Below, one piece after another: positions 46,678 through 59,835 of a DNA stretch of 64,000 nucleotides. Each line of letters starts with the position of its first letter. Positions within the stretch are counted from its first letter, which is position 1. The translations under genes and the position numbers were made by a program. This DNA comes from Phoenix dactylifera (lineage: Eukaryota > Streptophyta > Magnoliopsida > Arecales > Arecaceae): NCBI RefSeq assembly GCF_009389715.1, contig NC_052394.1, forward strand, positions 22,694,899 through 22,758,898, written 5' to 3'. Under the pieces are notes generated by a model, which saw only the letters and a list, made by a program, of their open reading frames with translations, ran no database searches and was not told the DNA's origin.

Positions 46678-49600
46678 CCCGCCCCGTTCCCGGCGGGCCG
46701 CCGCGACGGTCCTAGGGTGCGGGTAGGCATAAGGCCACCAGCCACCGCGTAGAACCCTACTACCTATCAATCATCAATGAATCTTGAAAAATTTGGCATG
46801 ATGCATGCACAAAATGATCACTTTTCCTATAGTGACCTGTCAGGATTATCTCAATACATACAACACACTACCTGTCAGAGCAGCAATCACATAATCCGTC
46901 ACATAATGAACCTGGACAATATATATCAATACATTATCTCAGGCATATAACTCATATGTATAAAAATCTGGTTCCCATTCCATCCATGGTCAAACCCATA
47001 TCCACAACAGGATCTATGACTGTAACTATACACTATATACAATAGAAGGTTTATAATACACCAAAAGGGTATAAACCTCTATCTACATTATACTATACTA
47101 TACTATGGAGCGGCACAGCTAGCAGGCAACCACTAATCTTGCTCTTCTCTATACAATACTGCCCTGCAATCAAAAACACCAAACTGGGGAGTGAGTATAT
47201 AAATACTCAGTGAGTGGAGTAGAGAGTACTATGCACATGAGACAAGATATAATCATGGCTCGAGGTAAAATCTCAAGATCAATAACAAGATGAACATGAA
47301 CTCAACATAAAGAATATGGAGTAAATCATCAATATCACCACAATCAATATCAACTCATCTGAAGCATATATGGAATAATCAAGTCAACATATATGCTACT
47401 CATAAATATGTTCAACAGGTCATAGTACTGAATCATATAAATCAGGTGTCAATAGGCTGAATCATCAACAAGACAGCTATCGGGAGGTGGGTTTTACGCC
47501 CCAGGCGAACCAGCAACAACTCCCTACTGCCATATGCATACATCGAATATGACACCACACCAATATGTAAATCATCACTAGACAGCTGTCGGAAGGTGGG
47601 TTTTACGCCCCAGGCGAACCAGCAACAACTTCCTACTGTCACATGCATATGCAGGATAAGACACCATACCGATAACATAAATGCTAGACAGCTATCGGGA
47701 GGTGGGTTTTACGCCCCAGGCGAACCAGCAACAACTCCCTACTGTCACATGCATATGCAGGATAAGACACCATATCGATAATGTAAATGCTAAACAGCTA
47801 TCGGGAGGTGGGTTTTACGCCCCAGGCGAACCAGCAACAACTCCCCACTGTCACATGCATATGCAGGATAAGATACCACACTGATCATGTAAATGCTGGC
47901 CAGTATCCAGAACAGAAATCCATCTCACATCTACATACTAAACGGCACCTCGCGGGAATTCTACATCCGCGGAAAGCCATACTGCACCTCGCGGGGTCTT
48001 ACTATGCCCGGCGGCAAGCAGAATATAAGTCGTAGGACCGGCCGATCCTACGCCTAGGGCCGTGTCCCCCCCTAGGAAGGGACTGGGCTCCGCCCACCCA
48101 GAAGGCTACTATGTGCACAAAGGCCGATGTTCAACCCCATCGACTATAGGTGTCCTGCAGATACTGCCAAGCCATGCATAAATGCCATAATGCACCCTCT
48201 CAATACTCTACTAAAAAGGAGTATGATCAAGACTACCACTCACTCGATCATGACCCAATCATAAACTAACATCAGGGTTAGGAGTGAGGGTCAAGGAAGT
48301 GCAATACAACTCAATATACCACTAAGAAGGCTCTACAAATCTTTGAAATGGAGGAAATGAAATCAATTTACAAAAGAAGTTATTTCACAATTTGGAACCA
48401 ATTTAATTACTCATAAAAGAGTATAATCAAGCTACGACTCACAAGTCTTTAAAATAGAGGAAATGAAATCAATTTACAAAAGAAATCATTTCACAATTCG
48501 GAATCAATTTGATTACTTATCAACCCCTCGTAATTCCTCTCAATGTTCCCTCAAATGCATGTACAGAATAATCAAGCATGGAGAATCAAGATTATAGAGG
48601 AATCTACTACAATATCAATCAATATGCTCAAGTGGAATCAATTCACACTTGGCGACATTCATGAAAATGAATTAAGGATGCTCATAGTGCAAAGTACATA
48701 ACTCCCACTCACCTGTCAATCCGGCACAGCCCTGATACGCCTCCAAAAATCTACAGCAGGCAGTGGGGAACTTCTTCCTCTTGTTCCCTAGCTTCTTGCC
48801 CAACTGTGACATGCATTTACAATACATTTAGTCTTGTATCAAGGGCCATAATCTACGTGCCAATTATAATATAGGGAACTTTAATTGATTCAACTCCCCC
48901 GTTCCCTAAATCTTTTCTTTTCTTTCTCTTTTTCTTTTTCTATTAATTAACTCATCATTTATGTGTATTAGGGACTCCCTTGCACGAGTACAAGGTCTCC
49001 CTTAGCTTAATCTGGGCTTAATACCCTATTATGGCATGAAATCCCCTATTTTCCCACTCGGATGAACAGTAACCCGGACCGATAGCCGGTTACTTCATCC
49101 TGGGTTTGATCCACTTTCCAAACTCCAAATTTGATGAAATTTTTACCTAACATTCTACACTCATAGGGGATTCCAAAGAGGTAACATGCATTGCTATCGG
49201 AGGTCGTTTGACCCCCTAAATAATTCGCCGAAGTTGGGACTTCGACACAGTTTTTCCGTAGTGCCGGAAAAATTTGTCAAAATCCGATTCTTCCTCTTTT
49301 AACCGCCTCTACAACCCTTATCCTACCCCTCTAGACTATATCCACCCTTTGTATAGCCTAATGTCATCAAAAGACTAGATAGGAATGGATATTTACCTTT
49401 TTCTTTTTGGAAATCGAGGTCCTTGCGTAGAGGGGAAGGAGATCTACACTTTTTCCTTCAGCTGGCAGCGCAACCGGGATCTCCTTCCTTTTCTTTTTCT
49501 TCTTCTTCTTCCTCTTGCTTTCTTCCTTTCCTTTCCTCTCCTTCTTTTTCTTCCTCTCTGTTGCCGTCTGAGAACCCTCCCTTTCTTCTCTCGGTTTCAT

Positions 49601-49810
49601 TCCAAAAGCCACAGTAAACCCCCTTTAAATCACATCAAAGCACTATTCACCCTTTTTTAATATTATTAAATTCTCAATTTGCCCCTGCCACTTCAACGGA
49701 TCTACAGTTATGCCATTAACTTTTGATTCCTTCCCATTTTACCCCTTATATCAATTTTAAAGGACTATTCTATCCCTTTTTATATAAAAAAAAATTTTGG
49801 GGTTATTACA
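46678..49810 (-). repeat. 3' LTR of the Gypsy-type element
   Basis: A 3133-bp direct repeat nearly identical to 51733-54876. It is the 3' LTR in the sense of the element, which runs on the minus strand. Confidence 0.93.
47471..47895. repeat. Four ~105-bp tandem repeats within the LTR
   Basis: GGTGGGTTTTACGCCCCAGG recurs four times at 105-109 bp spacing (near 47486, 47597, 47701 and 47806). The same array is present in the other LTR at about 52536-52960, with the same copy number. Confidence 0.93.
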
Positions 49811-49824
49811 TCCTCCCCTCCTTA
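49811..49824 (-). other. Polypurine tract of the Gypsy-type element
   Basis: On the minus strand an AGGAGGGGAGGA purine run directly adjoins the 3' LTR, the position where plus-strand DNA synthesis is primed in LTR retrotransposons. Confidence 0.75.
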
Positions 49825-49894
49825 TATAAAATTCGTCCTCGAATTTAAAAGAGTAAATTACCTGATTACTCAAAGGGGTGAGTGTATCTGGTCT

Positions 49895-51493
49895 TCATAT
49901 TCTGCTCGGTGTGGTATTGGGAATCAAATAAATTAGAAGTGTTTTACCTTCTATCTCTACCACATAGGTAGGATATACATACTTCGCTTCTATACTATCC
50001 CCTACAGGTGTATTAATAGCTAAGGGAATATGCATCAATATCTTATCCTTAGCTAACTTTTTAGCAAAATAAGGGGACACAAATGAATGGGTAGCTCCAG
50101 AATCAAATAACACTCTAGCTTTAATCTTATCAATGAGGAGCATACCTGTCACAGCTGCATTTGATGCCTGTGCCTCCTGTGGATTTACCGTGAACACCCT
50201 TCCTTGCCCTCTGCCTACTGGAGCTGACAGTTGAGATGGTCCAGCACTCTGCTGTGATGTTTGTGCTTGACCTCTACCTCTGCCTACAGGCTCCCTACTA
50301 CTAGGCCTGTCCATCTGCACAGAAGGATAGGATGCCAAAGGCACAAACTGCTGGGTGGCACCCTGCGGGCATTCTCTGACAAAATGACCCGGCTGTCCAC
50401 ATCTGTAGCACACTCCCTGACCCATTCTGCATCTGCCAGGGTGCTGCTTCCCACATATGCCACATACTGGCCATGATTGGAACCTAGATTCAGTTCTGGC
50501 CATAGTGACTGGAGGACGAGGTACTGATGGTAGAAAAGTATCTTGTGATTGACCTCTTTTCCTCCATTTCCTCTTACGTGGGACAGGTGGAGCTAAGCGT
50601 ACAGACTGCTCCGTCGGGCCCTCCGAGAGATCTACTCCCTCAGATCTACCTCTACTGCTTTGCTCCTTCCCCACACTCATTTTTCTCTGTTCTCTTTCAG
50701 CTCTTTCCTCTTTGTTTCTGGTCTCCCACTGTTTTGCTTTATCTATCAGCCTAGACAAGGTGGGGACCTCTACTGCCAGTACTGCATTATAAAGCGGGGA
50801 AATCAGACCTCGTCTGAACCTTTCTATCCTGGCAGCTTCAGTGGGGATGATGTAAGGAGCATACTTCCCCAATCTAGTGAACTCACGAGCGTACTCAGAT
50901 ACGCTCATTCCGGGCATCTGCTTCAGCCTCTCAAACTGAAGAGCCCGATTCTGCCTCTCAGCCGGAGACAAGAACTCATCCATCACTGCTTGCCTGAACT
51001 CTTCCCAGGTTGGAGGATTCCTACTGTACAATCTGTCCTCCATATGCCTCTGGTACCAGTCCCAGGCATCTTCCTTCATTGTAAGCCCTACAAGTTCTAT
51101 AGCTCTTGCATCAGAACAGGGCAGTCTCCGTATCATCTTTTCAGTCTCCTCCAGAAATCTCTGAGGATCTTCACCTTCTTCCCCCTTAAACTCCGGGGTT
51201 CTGAGCCTCAGAAATTCCTGTACAGTAATCCCCTCATCATCTAGAGCCCGCCTGGCCAAACTTCTTGGCACAACTACAGGAGGTGGGATGGATACTACTG
51301 ACGGGGCAGGAGATTTCCTCCGAGCAATCTGCTCCCTCAGAGCCTGATTCTCCGCCAGTAACTGTTCCATCAATGCATCTCTACTTCCTACATCTCCTTG
51401 ATCATCAACCCTCCGTCTATCAGCAGGAGGAGGTTTTTCTCTTTGGGGCTCGACATGTGCAGAACCCGCATCCAATGCTATATCTGGCTCCAT
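49895..51493 (-). CDS. Retrotransposon gag polyprotein with protease-like part
   Basis: An open frame of 532 residues on the element's coding strand. Parts in order: N-terminal region, a retrotransposon gag/capsid domain (about residues 90-235, with WEEFRQAVMDEFLSPAER and ARIERFRRGL), a basic linker, a CCHC zinc knuckle at 362-375 (CYRCGQPGHFVREC) and an aspartic-protease-like motif DSGATHSFVS near 464. The order is that of Ty3/Gypsy elements. Gag forms the virus-like particle that packages element RNA. Confidence 0.9.
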   Translation of the reverse strand: MEPDIALDAGSAHVEPQREKPPPADRRRVDDQGDVGSRDALMEQLLAENQALREQIARRKSPAPSVVSIPPPVVVPRSLARRALDDEGITVQEFLRLRTPEFKGEEGEDPQRFLEETEKMIRRLPCSDARAIELVGLTMKEDAWDWYQRHMEDRLYSRNPPTWEEFRQAVMDEFLSPAERQNRALQFERLKQMPGMSVSEYAREFTRLGKYAPYIIPTEAARIERFRRGLISPLYNAVLAVEVPTLSRLIDKAKQWETRNKEERAEREQRKMSVGKEQSSRGRSEGVDLSEGPTEQSVRLAPPVPRKRKWRKRGQSQDTFLPSVPRPPVTMARTESRFQSWPVCGICGKQHPGRCRMGQGVCYRCGQPGHFVRECPQGATQQFVPLASYPSVQMDRPSSREPVGRGRGQAQTSQQSAGPSQLSAPVGRGQGRVFTVNPQEAQASNAAVTGMLLIDKIKARVLFDSGATHSFVSPYFAKKLAKDKILMHIPLAINTPVGDSIEAKYVYPTYVVEIEGKTLLIYLIPNTTPSRI

Positions 51494-51716
51494 CCTCCTT
51501 CCAGGACGAGCAGGTCCTCTCCTTGGAGGTATTCTTTATATCTCTCTAAAAAAGTCAAAAAGAGAGGATGGTCGTTACACACTGAGTCATGATATATTTT
51601 ACTGAGTTGTAAATGACTCATAAAATAACATACAGAAAAATCCTATGCTCCATAGTATAATCCTATACTTAATCCTGACTCATCCTATTGCTCTGACAGG
51701 ACTCTTCTTAACCTTT

Positions 51717-51728
51717 GCTCTGATACCA
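51717..51728 (-). other. Primer binding site (initiator tRNA-Met type)
   Basis: The minus strand reads TGGTATCAGAGC just inside the 5' LTR. This is the classic plant LTR-retrotransposon site complementary to the 3' end of initiator tRNA-Met. Confidence 0.92.
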
Positions 51729-51732
51729 CCTC

Positions 51733-54700
51733 TGTCACGACCCCCGCCCCGTTCCCGGCGGGCCGCCGCGACGGTCCTAGGGTGCGGGTAGGCATAAGGC
51801 CACCAGCCACCGCGTAGAACCCTACTACCTATCAATCATCAATGAATCTTGAAAAATTTGGCATGATGCATGCACAAAATGATCACTTTTCCTATAGTGA
51901 CCTGTCAGGATTATCTCAATACATACAACACACTACCTGTCAGAGCAGCAATCACATAATCCGTCACATAATGAACCTGGACAATATATATCAATACATT
52001 ATCTCAGGCATATAACTCATATGTATAAAAATCTGGTTCCCATTCCATCCATGGTCAAACCCATATCCACAACAGGATCTATGACTGTAACTATACACTA
52101 TATACAATAGAAGGTTTATAATACACCAAAAGGGTATAAACCTCTATCTACATTATACTATACTATACTATGGAGCGGCACAGCTAGCAGGCAACCACTA
52201 ATCTTGCTCTTCTCTATACAATACTGCCCTGCAATCAAAAACACCAAACTGGGGAGTGAGTATATAAATACTCAGTGAGTGGAGTAGAGAGTACTATGCA
52301 CATGAGACAAGATATAATCATGGCTCGAGGTAAAATCTCAAGATCAATAACAAGATGAACATGAACTCAACATAAAGAATATGGAGTAAATCATCAATAT
52401 CACCACAATCAATATCAACTCATCTGAAGCATATATGGAATAATCAAGTCAACATATATGCTACTCATAAATATGTTCAACAGGTCATAGTACTGAATCA
52501 TATAAATCAGGTGTCAATAGGCTGAATCATCAACAAGACAGCTATCGGGAGGTGGGTTTTACGCCCCAGGCGAACCAGCAACAACTCCCTACTGCCATAT
52601 GCATACATCGAATATGACACCACACCAATATGTAAATCATCACTAGACAGCTGTCGGAAGGTGGGTTTTACGCCCCAGGCGAACCAGCAACAACTTCCTA
52701 CTGTCACATGCATATGCAGGATAAGACACCATACCGATAATATAAATGCTAGACAGCTATCGGGAGGTGGGTTTTACGCCCCAGGCGAACCAGCAACAAC
52801 TCCCTACTGTCACATGCATATGCAGGATAAGACACCATATCGATAATGTAAATGCTAAACAGCTATCGGGAGGTGGGTTTTACGCCCCAGGCGAACCAGC
52901 AACAACTCCCCACTGTCACATGCATATGCAGGATAAGATACCACACTGATCATATAAATGCTGGCCAGTATCCAGAACAGAAATCCATCTCACATCTACA
53001 TACTAAACGGCACCTCGCAGGAATTCTACATCCGCGGAAAGCCATACTGCACCTCGCGGGGTCTTACTATGCCCGGCGGCAAGCAGAATATAAGTCGTAG
53101 GACCGGCCGATCCTACGCCTAGGGCCGTGTCCCCCCCTAGGAAGGGACTGGGCTCCGCCCACCCAGAAGGCTACTATGTGCACAAAGGCCGATGTTCAAC
53201 CCCATCGACTATAGGTGTCCTGCAGATACTGCCAAGCCATGCATAAATGCCATAATGCACCCTCTCAATACTCTACTAAAAAGGAGTATGATCAAGACTA
53301 CCACTCACTCGATCATGACCCAATCATAAACTAACATCAGGGTTAGGAGTGAGGGTCAAGGAAGTGCAATACAACTCAATATACCACTAAGAAGGCTCTA
53401 CAAATCTTTGAAATGGAGGAAATGAAATCAATTTACAAAAGAAGTTATTTCACAATTTGGAACCAATTTAATTACTCATAAAAGAGTATAATCAAGCTAC
53501 GACTCACAAGTCTTTAAAATAGAGGAAATGAAATCAATTTACAAAAGAAATCATTTCACAATTCGGAATCAATTTGATTACTTATCAACCCCTCGTAATT
53601 CCTCTCAATGTTCCCTCAAATGCATGTACAGAATAATCAAGCATGGAGAATCAAGATTATAGAGGAATCTACTACAATATCAATCAATATGCTCAAGTGG
53701 AATCAATTCACACTTGGCGACATTCATGAAAATGAATTAAGGATGCTCATAGTGCAAAGTACATAACTCCCACTCACCTGTCAATCCGGCACAGCCCTGA
53801 TACGCCTCCAAAAATCTACAGCAGGCAGTGGGGAACTTCTTCCTCTTGTTCCCTAGCTTCTTGCCCAACTGTGACATGCATTTACAATACATTTAGTCTT
53901 GTATCAAGGGCCATAATCTACGTGCCAATTATAATATAGGGAACTTTAATTGATTCAACTCCCCCGTTCCCTAAATCTTTTCTTTTCTTTCTCTTTTTCT
54001 TTTTCTATTAATTAACTCATCATTTATGTGTATTAGGGACTCCCTTGCACGAGTACAAGGTCTCCCTTAGCTTAATCTGGGCTTAATACCCTATTATGGC
54101 ATGAAATCCCCTATTTTCCCACTCGGATGAACAGTAACCCGGACCGACAGCCGGTTACTTCATCCTGGGTTTGATCCACTTTCCAAACTCCAAATTTGAT
54201 GAAATTTTTACCTAACATTCTACACTCATAGGGGATTCCAAAGAGGTAACATGCATTGCTATCGGAGGTCGTTTGACCCCCTAAATAATTCGCCGAAGTT
54301 GGGACTTCGACACAGTTTTTCCGTAGTGCCGGAAAAATTTGTCAAAATCCGATTCTTCCTCTTTTAACCGCCTCTACAACCCTTATCCTACCCCTCTAGA
54401 CTATATCCACCCTTTGTATAGCCTAATGTCATCAAAAGACTAGATAGGAATGGATATTTACCTTTTTCTTTTTGGAAATCGAGGTCCTTGCGTAGAGGGG
54501 AAGGAGATCTACACTTTTTCCTTCAGCTGGCAGCGCAACCGGGATCTCCTTCCTTTTTTTTTTCTTCTTCTTCTTCCTCTTCCTTTCTTCCTTTCCTTTC
54601 CTCTCCTTCTTTTTCTTCCTCTCTGTTGCCGTCTGAGAACCCTCCCTTTCTTCTCTCGGTTTCATTCCAAAAGCCACAGTAAACCCCCCTTTAAATCACA

Positions 54701-54876
54701 TCAAAGCACTATTCACCCTTTTTTAATATTATTAAATTCCCAATTTGCCCCTGCCACTTCAACGGATCTACAGTTATGCCATTAACTTTTGATTTCTTCC
54801 CATTTTACCCCTTATATCAATTTTAAAGGACTATTCTATCCATTTTTATATAAAAAAAAATTTTGGGGTTATTACA
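51733..54876 (-). repeat. 5' LTR of the Gypsy-type element
   Basis: A 3144-bp LTR, partner of 46678-49810. In the element's sense it begins TGTAATAACCCC and ends GGTCGTGACA. It contains the ~105-bp tandem array at about 52536-52960. Confidence 0.93.
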
Positions 54877-54881
54877 CTTAC

Positions 54882-55763
54882 AGACCCCACTATTACTTCT
54901 GGAAATACTGATTATATTGTTCTCAAATTGCAAAATACCAGTGCTCGATCCCAACTCCTTTAGTCTCTGCTTCCATATATACAGGTATTATTAGTTTAGT
55001 TATTTACAGGTGGCTTCTTATTAGGGGAGAAAGAAATAGAAGGACGCTCCTTCTCACAACAAGCAGTTGATCCTTGTACATTGACAGCTAATGAATTTCA
55101 GTAACACCAATTCATAATCACAACAAACTATCATCAATACCAATCATTTACTTTAAAGCTTGCGTATCTCTAGAATTTACATCTCATCAATTACTTGATC
55201 ACTTAAGAATCTTTTAGCAATCGACTATATATTTAGACCTCAAATACTCATCCAACCATTTTTTCATTAGAGTATTAGTAATTCAGCGTTTTCTTTGTAG
55301 AACTCAAGAGTCAAGGCTAAGTGCAAGCGCTCGATATGTAAACATAGCTGCTTGGCAGTGGAAAATCAGATGGTTGCGAAGCTAAACTGAAGGTCAAAAT
55401 GCTTCATAATTGATGCTACGATTCTGATAGGAACGAAACAGAAAAATGGAGAACGCTAAGCAGAAAGATGAAAGATGAGGATAACGTGGTTAAAATAATG
55501 GAGGGAACCAATGGGTCACAATTTTGAATTGAATAATGAACGTTTCAGAGGGAATCACTGATAGTATATTACATTTTCCTTTTAACGGTTTGAATTGACT
55601 TGAAGCAGCTTTGTACCTTTGTTCCCCGCCACCGCTTGATACATGCGCATGGAGCCTTCCACAAGACTGATCTTGTATGGTACAAAGGGAACTGTGCAAA
55701 AAAAGAAAAGCCTCCGACTTTTCTGGGGATCACCATCCCTTCATTTCTAATCTATATCTATAT
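54882..55763. other. Downstream region of the PP2C gene
   Basis: Lies beyond the stop codon of the minus-strand phosphatase gene. The part nearest 55763 is probably its 3' UTR. No other gene is seen. Confidence 0.5.
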
Positions 55764-58700
55764 TTACATGCAGGATCTCCATATTCTTCCTTCCAAAGAG
55801 ATGACAATGATAGAAACGTCATCATGATACCGTCGACGGTCACCTTGGGGAATTTCAAGCAACTCATGGAAGTCGATGCCTGCAATCACAAGTACATAAA
55901 CATAATTGTTAATAGATTGATCTAAGTATTGACATAGAAATTTCACTAACATCGACATTTTTGGACATTGAGACTGTACCAGCTTTCTTTGCTGCACGAA
56001 AAAGTACTTCTTCGACAAGGTGTTGAGCCGGATCCCCTTCGGGAGTGGTTTCAATGAACATTTCAACATGCGCAACCGCTTCTTCATTGGTGAAATATTG
56101 GTAAAGCCCATCAGATGATAAAATCAAAAATCTATCCTTTGGACTGAGTTTATAGTGGTAAAGAGAAGGATTGCATGAGATGTATGGAGAGGTTCCAACA
56201 TAATCAATTCTGAACATCTCTAGAAGTGCATTGTTCCATTTGGGCTGCAGAAAAAATACAGGATATCAGAAAACAAATAACTCAACAGTTAAAGCTCCTG
56301 AATCAAAAATCCAACTTCACATATATTATCAAATTCAAGATGTCAAAACCCTAACTTCTGAATAAAAAATCAATAATGAAACAAATATTTATGATCTTAT
56401 AACATATTCTCTGCATTTATGACAGAAAAGGTCACTGAGTTGCCTGCAAATTACTCTGATGGGCTCAATAACTGAAATGCTCAACATTTTGCAGTAGTAA
56501 CCCATATTACTGCACTATCAAATTTGCAATTCATTTATAACTACTTTAATAAATCACTGCAATTTTTTGCAAGCCTACAGCCCCCATCTTTGAGGCTTGG
56601 TTCTAAAACTTCCGAAAAATGGTCCCATGGCACTACTGATCTTCAGGAACAAGTAACTCGGTATGACAGAGGTAAACTTACAAGAAAACTTTTGCATGCT
56701 TTTTGGTAATTGGAAAGACAACTGTGCACATATGGCTCAATCTTGCACTCCAAGACATCAGCTGGAATATGGTTTTCTTACAAGGCATGCCACCCACCTG
56801 ATTTCCTGATCACACCATCAATTTGAATAACATACCTTTCCTATCCCTACTTTCAAGAAAGACCCAAAGACCAGATTCTCTTCTTGAGTTCTTGGAACCT
56901 GTGAGATAGAGGCCATATATAATACAAATAAGAAGCTGGCTAGGCGCCCTAATGGCCATCGTCGCATATTGACTTCCCAAAAGCAAGTTCTCAAAAATCG
57001 ATCCTGAAGAATTTATTAGATAACAATTTGACTGGCAACCATTGAGAAGGAACCCACATCTGTTTCCCCTCCTAAAAAAAATAATGGATATTTTTCTAAA
57101 CCATGTACAAACACATGCCATTGATCTTCCTCAACATAAGCATTGCACAAGAAGCAATTATCTTTCGACAGTATGGCTTTGAGCATGAACTATATACTTT
57201 CATAGCCTTTTATGAGAAAAAGCCCTTTTTCTGAGTCAAAAGCATCATTACAGCATTCTGCCTTTTCATAAGCATACATTCCATTAGTGCCAACTTATAT
57301 TGATCAAAAGGCTTTATCCAGAGATCATACTTCTTATGAAGGACATGACATCTTCAGTAATTAAAGATACCGATTGATCCACATACATACTAGAATACCA
57401 TGCCCAACTAATATTGATCACCCATATGCACCACGAAATAAATGAATGACCCCCAATTATTTATATGTCTAATAAATGTATCTACCACGCTGCCATAAAA
57501 AAAAGAATCAGAAGATCTAGAATTCAAATGATATTATGAGGATTCAGATGATATTATCCATACCTGTTTCAAAAAGCCAGCCCCAAATGCTCTTGTGACC
57601 TTCAACGAACCCTTCACACGATCATTCGCAATGGCCGAAGAGTCATCAGGATGTTCATTCCTAATTCTACGAACTTCCTGAATCACAGCAAATAGCATAA
57701 CCCAAATCATTCAGATGATCAACAAATCAAACCATGAAGGAAAAAACAAAATCTATTAAGACCAAGATCAGACAGCTACCCCTTCGACACAAGTGCTGTG
57801 ATCCAAGGTGAGCTGCAGGGCTGCCAAATTTGGCAATCTATCCATGGGATCCCCACTGTCATAGGCTTCAAGATCATTCAATGTCTCCTCACTGATCCGT
57901 TCCAAATCCTGCCTTTCCCGCCCGGTCGAACTCCATAAATCTGGCTCTGCCTTCCGCGCCAAAATCGCTCTACTGTCGCCGACGTTCATCAGATACAAAT
58001 CCTCCCCCTTCATCAACATCACCAAAACACACGATCCCATGAGCGCCAGCTCAGGATTCTCAGAGACCATTTTATCAGCGATGTCCAGAAAGGACTCCTC
58101 TGTTTTCCCCAGAGCCTGAGACAAAGCCTTTAGCACTTCCAGGTGGTTCACTAAGCCATTCCCTTTGCTTGATCGGTTCGATTGCTCCTTTAATCTCCTA
58201 TCAAGCTCTAATCTTTCCTTGTTCCACTCGCACTTCCACCTCCTCTGGTTCTCCAAACACTTCTCCGCCACCCCTCGAACTTTCCTTCTCCTCGGTTTCC
58301 CTTCTTTCCAGCATTCATCAGCTGCAGTCCAATTCACTACAATTGATGGACTAAATTCGTCGGCGGCAGTGGTGGTTGCGGTGACTGGATCATCGGAGGG
58401 TTCATGGCCCCCTTTGTACCTGTCTTCCCAAAGAAGGCCCTTGAGCTCTCTTTGAACAGCGTAGTAGAGATTGGAGAGGAGGTAGTCAGTGGCGTCGGGG
58501 CCGTTGAAGCCATCGTAGATCCCGACGAAGACCCACTCATGCTCCTCCGAGACGACAACATGCACTCTGTCCTCCCCTGCTTTCCCCTGCGCCCACTGCA
58601 GACTGCCGCTCTGGGCGCTGAACAAATCGGAATCCTCGCCACCATCCAGGCTGTTCCGGCCGCTGCCGGAGCTAGGATGGGTGGAGCCGCCGCCGCCGCC

Positions 58701-59348
58701 GCCGTCAGGGAAGAAGTCAGAGTCTTTGGGCCCCTTGGCGGGGGCGATGTGGGCGGCAGAGGAGATGGTGCGCGCGATGGCCTTGGTAAGGCCGTGGAGG
58801 AGGGAGGCGGCGGCGCGGTGGGAGCGGGGGCGGAGGTTGAGGCCGTGGGAGAGGCTCCTGGGGAGGTGGCCGGGGGGGGCAAGATCGAGGGGGGCGGAGA
58901 AGAGGGCGGCGCGGTGGTCGAGGGGGCCGGACATGAACCCTCTTTCTATGGGGCCGGAGAGGAATCCCCTGTCGGCGGGGCCGAGGGGGCTCGAGAGGGG
59001 TCCGGAAGAGAAGCGGGGGACAGGCTGGAGGGGGACAGAAGAGAAGAAGGTAGAGCTCTCGAAGGAGGCGGCGGCGGAGGCCTGCGGGCAGTCGAGGTCA
59101 GCGAGAGTAGTGGAGAGAGAAGTGGCGGTATTGGCGCTGACGGAGGCGCCAGAGATGGTGTGGAAGGTGGTGGTTTCCTCGGAGTGGTGGACCTTGGAGG
59201 CGGCGGCAGCGGAGGCGTCGGGTCGGACGTAGCAGAAAGAGTGGCCGAGGCCCTCGTCGTAGGGCTCCGACGTTACGGCGACGGCGCCGTGGCGGCGGCG
59301 GGCATCGCCGGAGAAGCAGTGGGTCAGCTTCGCGCAGCCGTTGCCCAT
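55764..59348 (-). CDS. POLTERGEIST-like protein phosphatase 2C (PLL family)
   Basis: Exons on the minus strand at 57780-59348, 57564-57677, 55980-56244 and 55764-55879 join in frame to 687 residues with GT/AG borders. The N-terminus [12 protein letters not shown] has Gly2 and Cys5, suited to myristoylation and palmitoylation as shown for POL/PLL1 at the plasma membrane. A long regulatory region holds the PLL-type [21 protein letters not shown] repeats. PP2C motifs: [13 protein letters not shown] (from residue 278), [28 protein letters not shown] (438-465), LDHST (515-519), [15 protein letters not shown] (metal-binding Asp near 606) and HDDVSIIVI (about 668-676). The usual DGH is DGF, as is normal in this subfamily. 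POL/PLL phosphatases act in CLAVATA-type meristem and receptor-kinase signalling. The gene is complete; exon 1 is GC-rich. Confidence 0.93.
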
Positions 59349-59821
59349 GGTGGAAAGAGAGAGGAGTTTTGGGGCGATCGAGTAGGGAATGGAGGGAGGG
59401 AGGGAGGAGGGGGGGGGGGGGGCTATATTGGGAAGAACACGGGAGAAATTTGGGGGAAGAGAACCGCGGATAGAGAAAGAGACGATCGGAGGGAGACGCG
59501 TTGACTTTCGGGTAAGGGCTGAAATGCGGGGAACAAAAAAAAAAAGAGAGCCTTTGTGCGTTGACTGCGAGGCAGTGGAGGAACCAATGTCTTGGGTTTG
59601 GGTTAAAGATTACTTAGAGAGAGTGCGTGAGTTTTTATTGGTCTTTTAGAGGGAAAGAGAGAGAAGGGAAGCCAAACGCGGGGCACGGGAGCGCGTGCCA
59701 CGGCGTAGGTACTGTATGCGGACAGACACGTGGCGGTCTTTGGCAGCGCCGTGGACGGGCTTCTGTGTTCTAATGCGTTGGAGGGGCATGACGGATCAGT
59801 CTATATAGAACATACACCAGT
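59349..59821. other. 5' leader and promoter region of the PP2C gene
   Basis: GA- and G-rich sequence with a poly(G) run near 59409-59420 lies directly upstream of the PP2C start codon. On the coding strand it reads as CT-rich leader. Confidence 0.6.
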
Positions 59822-59835
59822 AAAGAAACGAATCG

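Larger units (their letters stand above)
46678..54876 (-). mobile_element. Ty3/Gypsy-type LTR retrotransposon, complete ends, young
   Basis: The element has TG...CA ends and the 5-bp target duplication CTTAC on both sides (46673-46677 and 54877-54881). The two LTRs are each ~3.14 kb and the internal region only ~1.9 kb. It reads on the minus strand: 5' LTR at 51733-54876, then a tRNA-Met-type primer site, gag with a protease-like part, a purine tract and 3' LTR at 46678-49810. Only gag and protease parts are recognisable inside, so it is best read as a non-autonomous form that would depend on a related element. The LTRs differ at only about a dozen places by eye, so insertion was recent, probably within a few hundred thousand years at usual plant rates. 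Confidence 0.9.

Noticed and set aside
50660-51244. Plus-strand frame of 194 codons inside the Gypsy-type element
   Set aside because: It lies opposite the gag frame, which has recognisable capsid, zinc-knuckle and protease parts on the minus strand.
58404-59504. Plus-strand Gly-rich frame of 366 codons
   Set aside because: It is the antisense of the GC-rich first exon of the PP2C gene, which has clear domain evidence on the minus strand.
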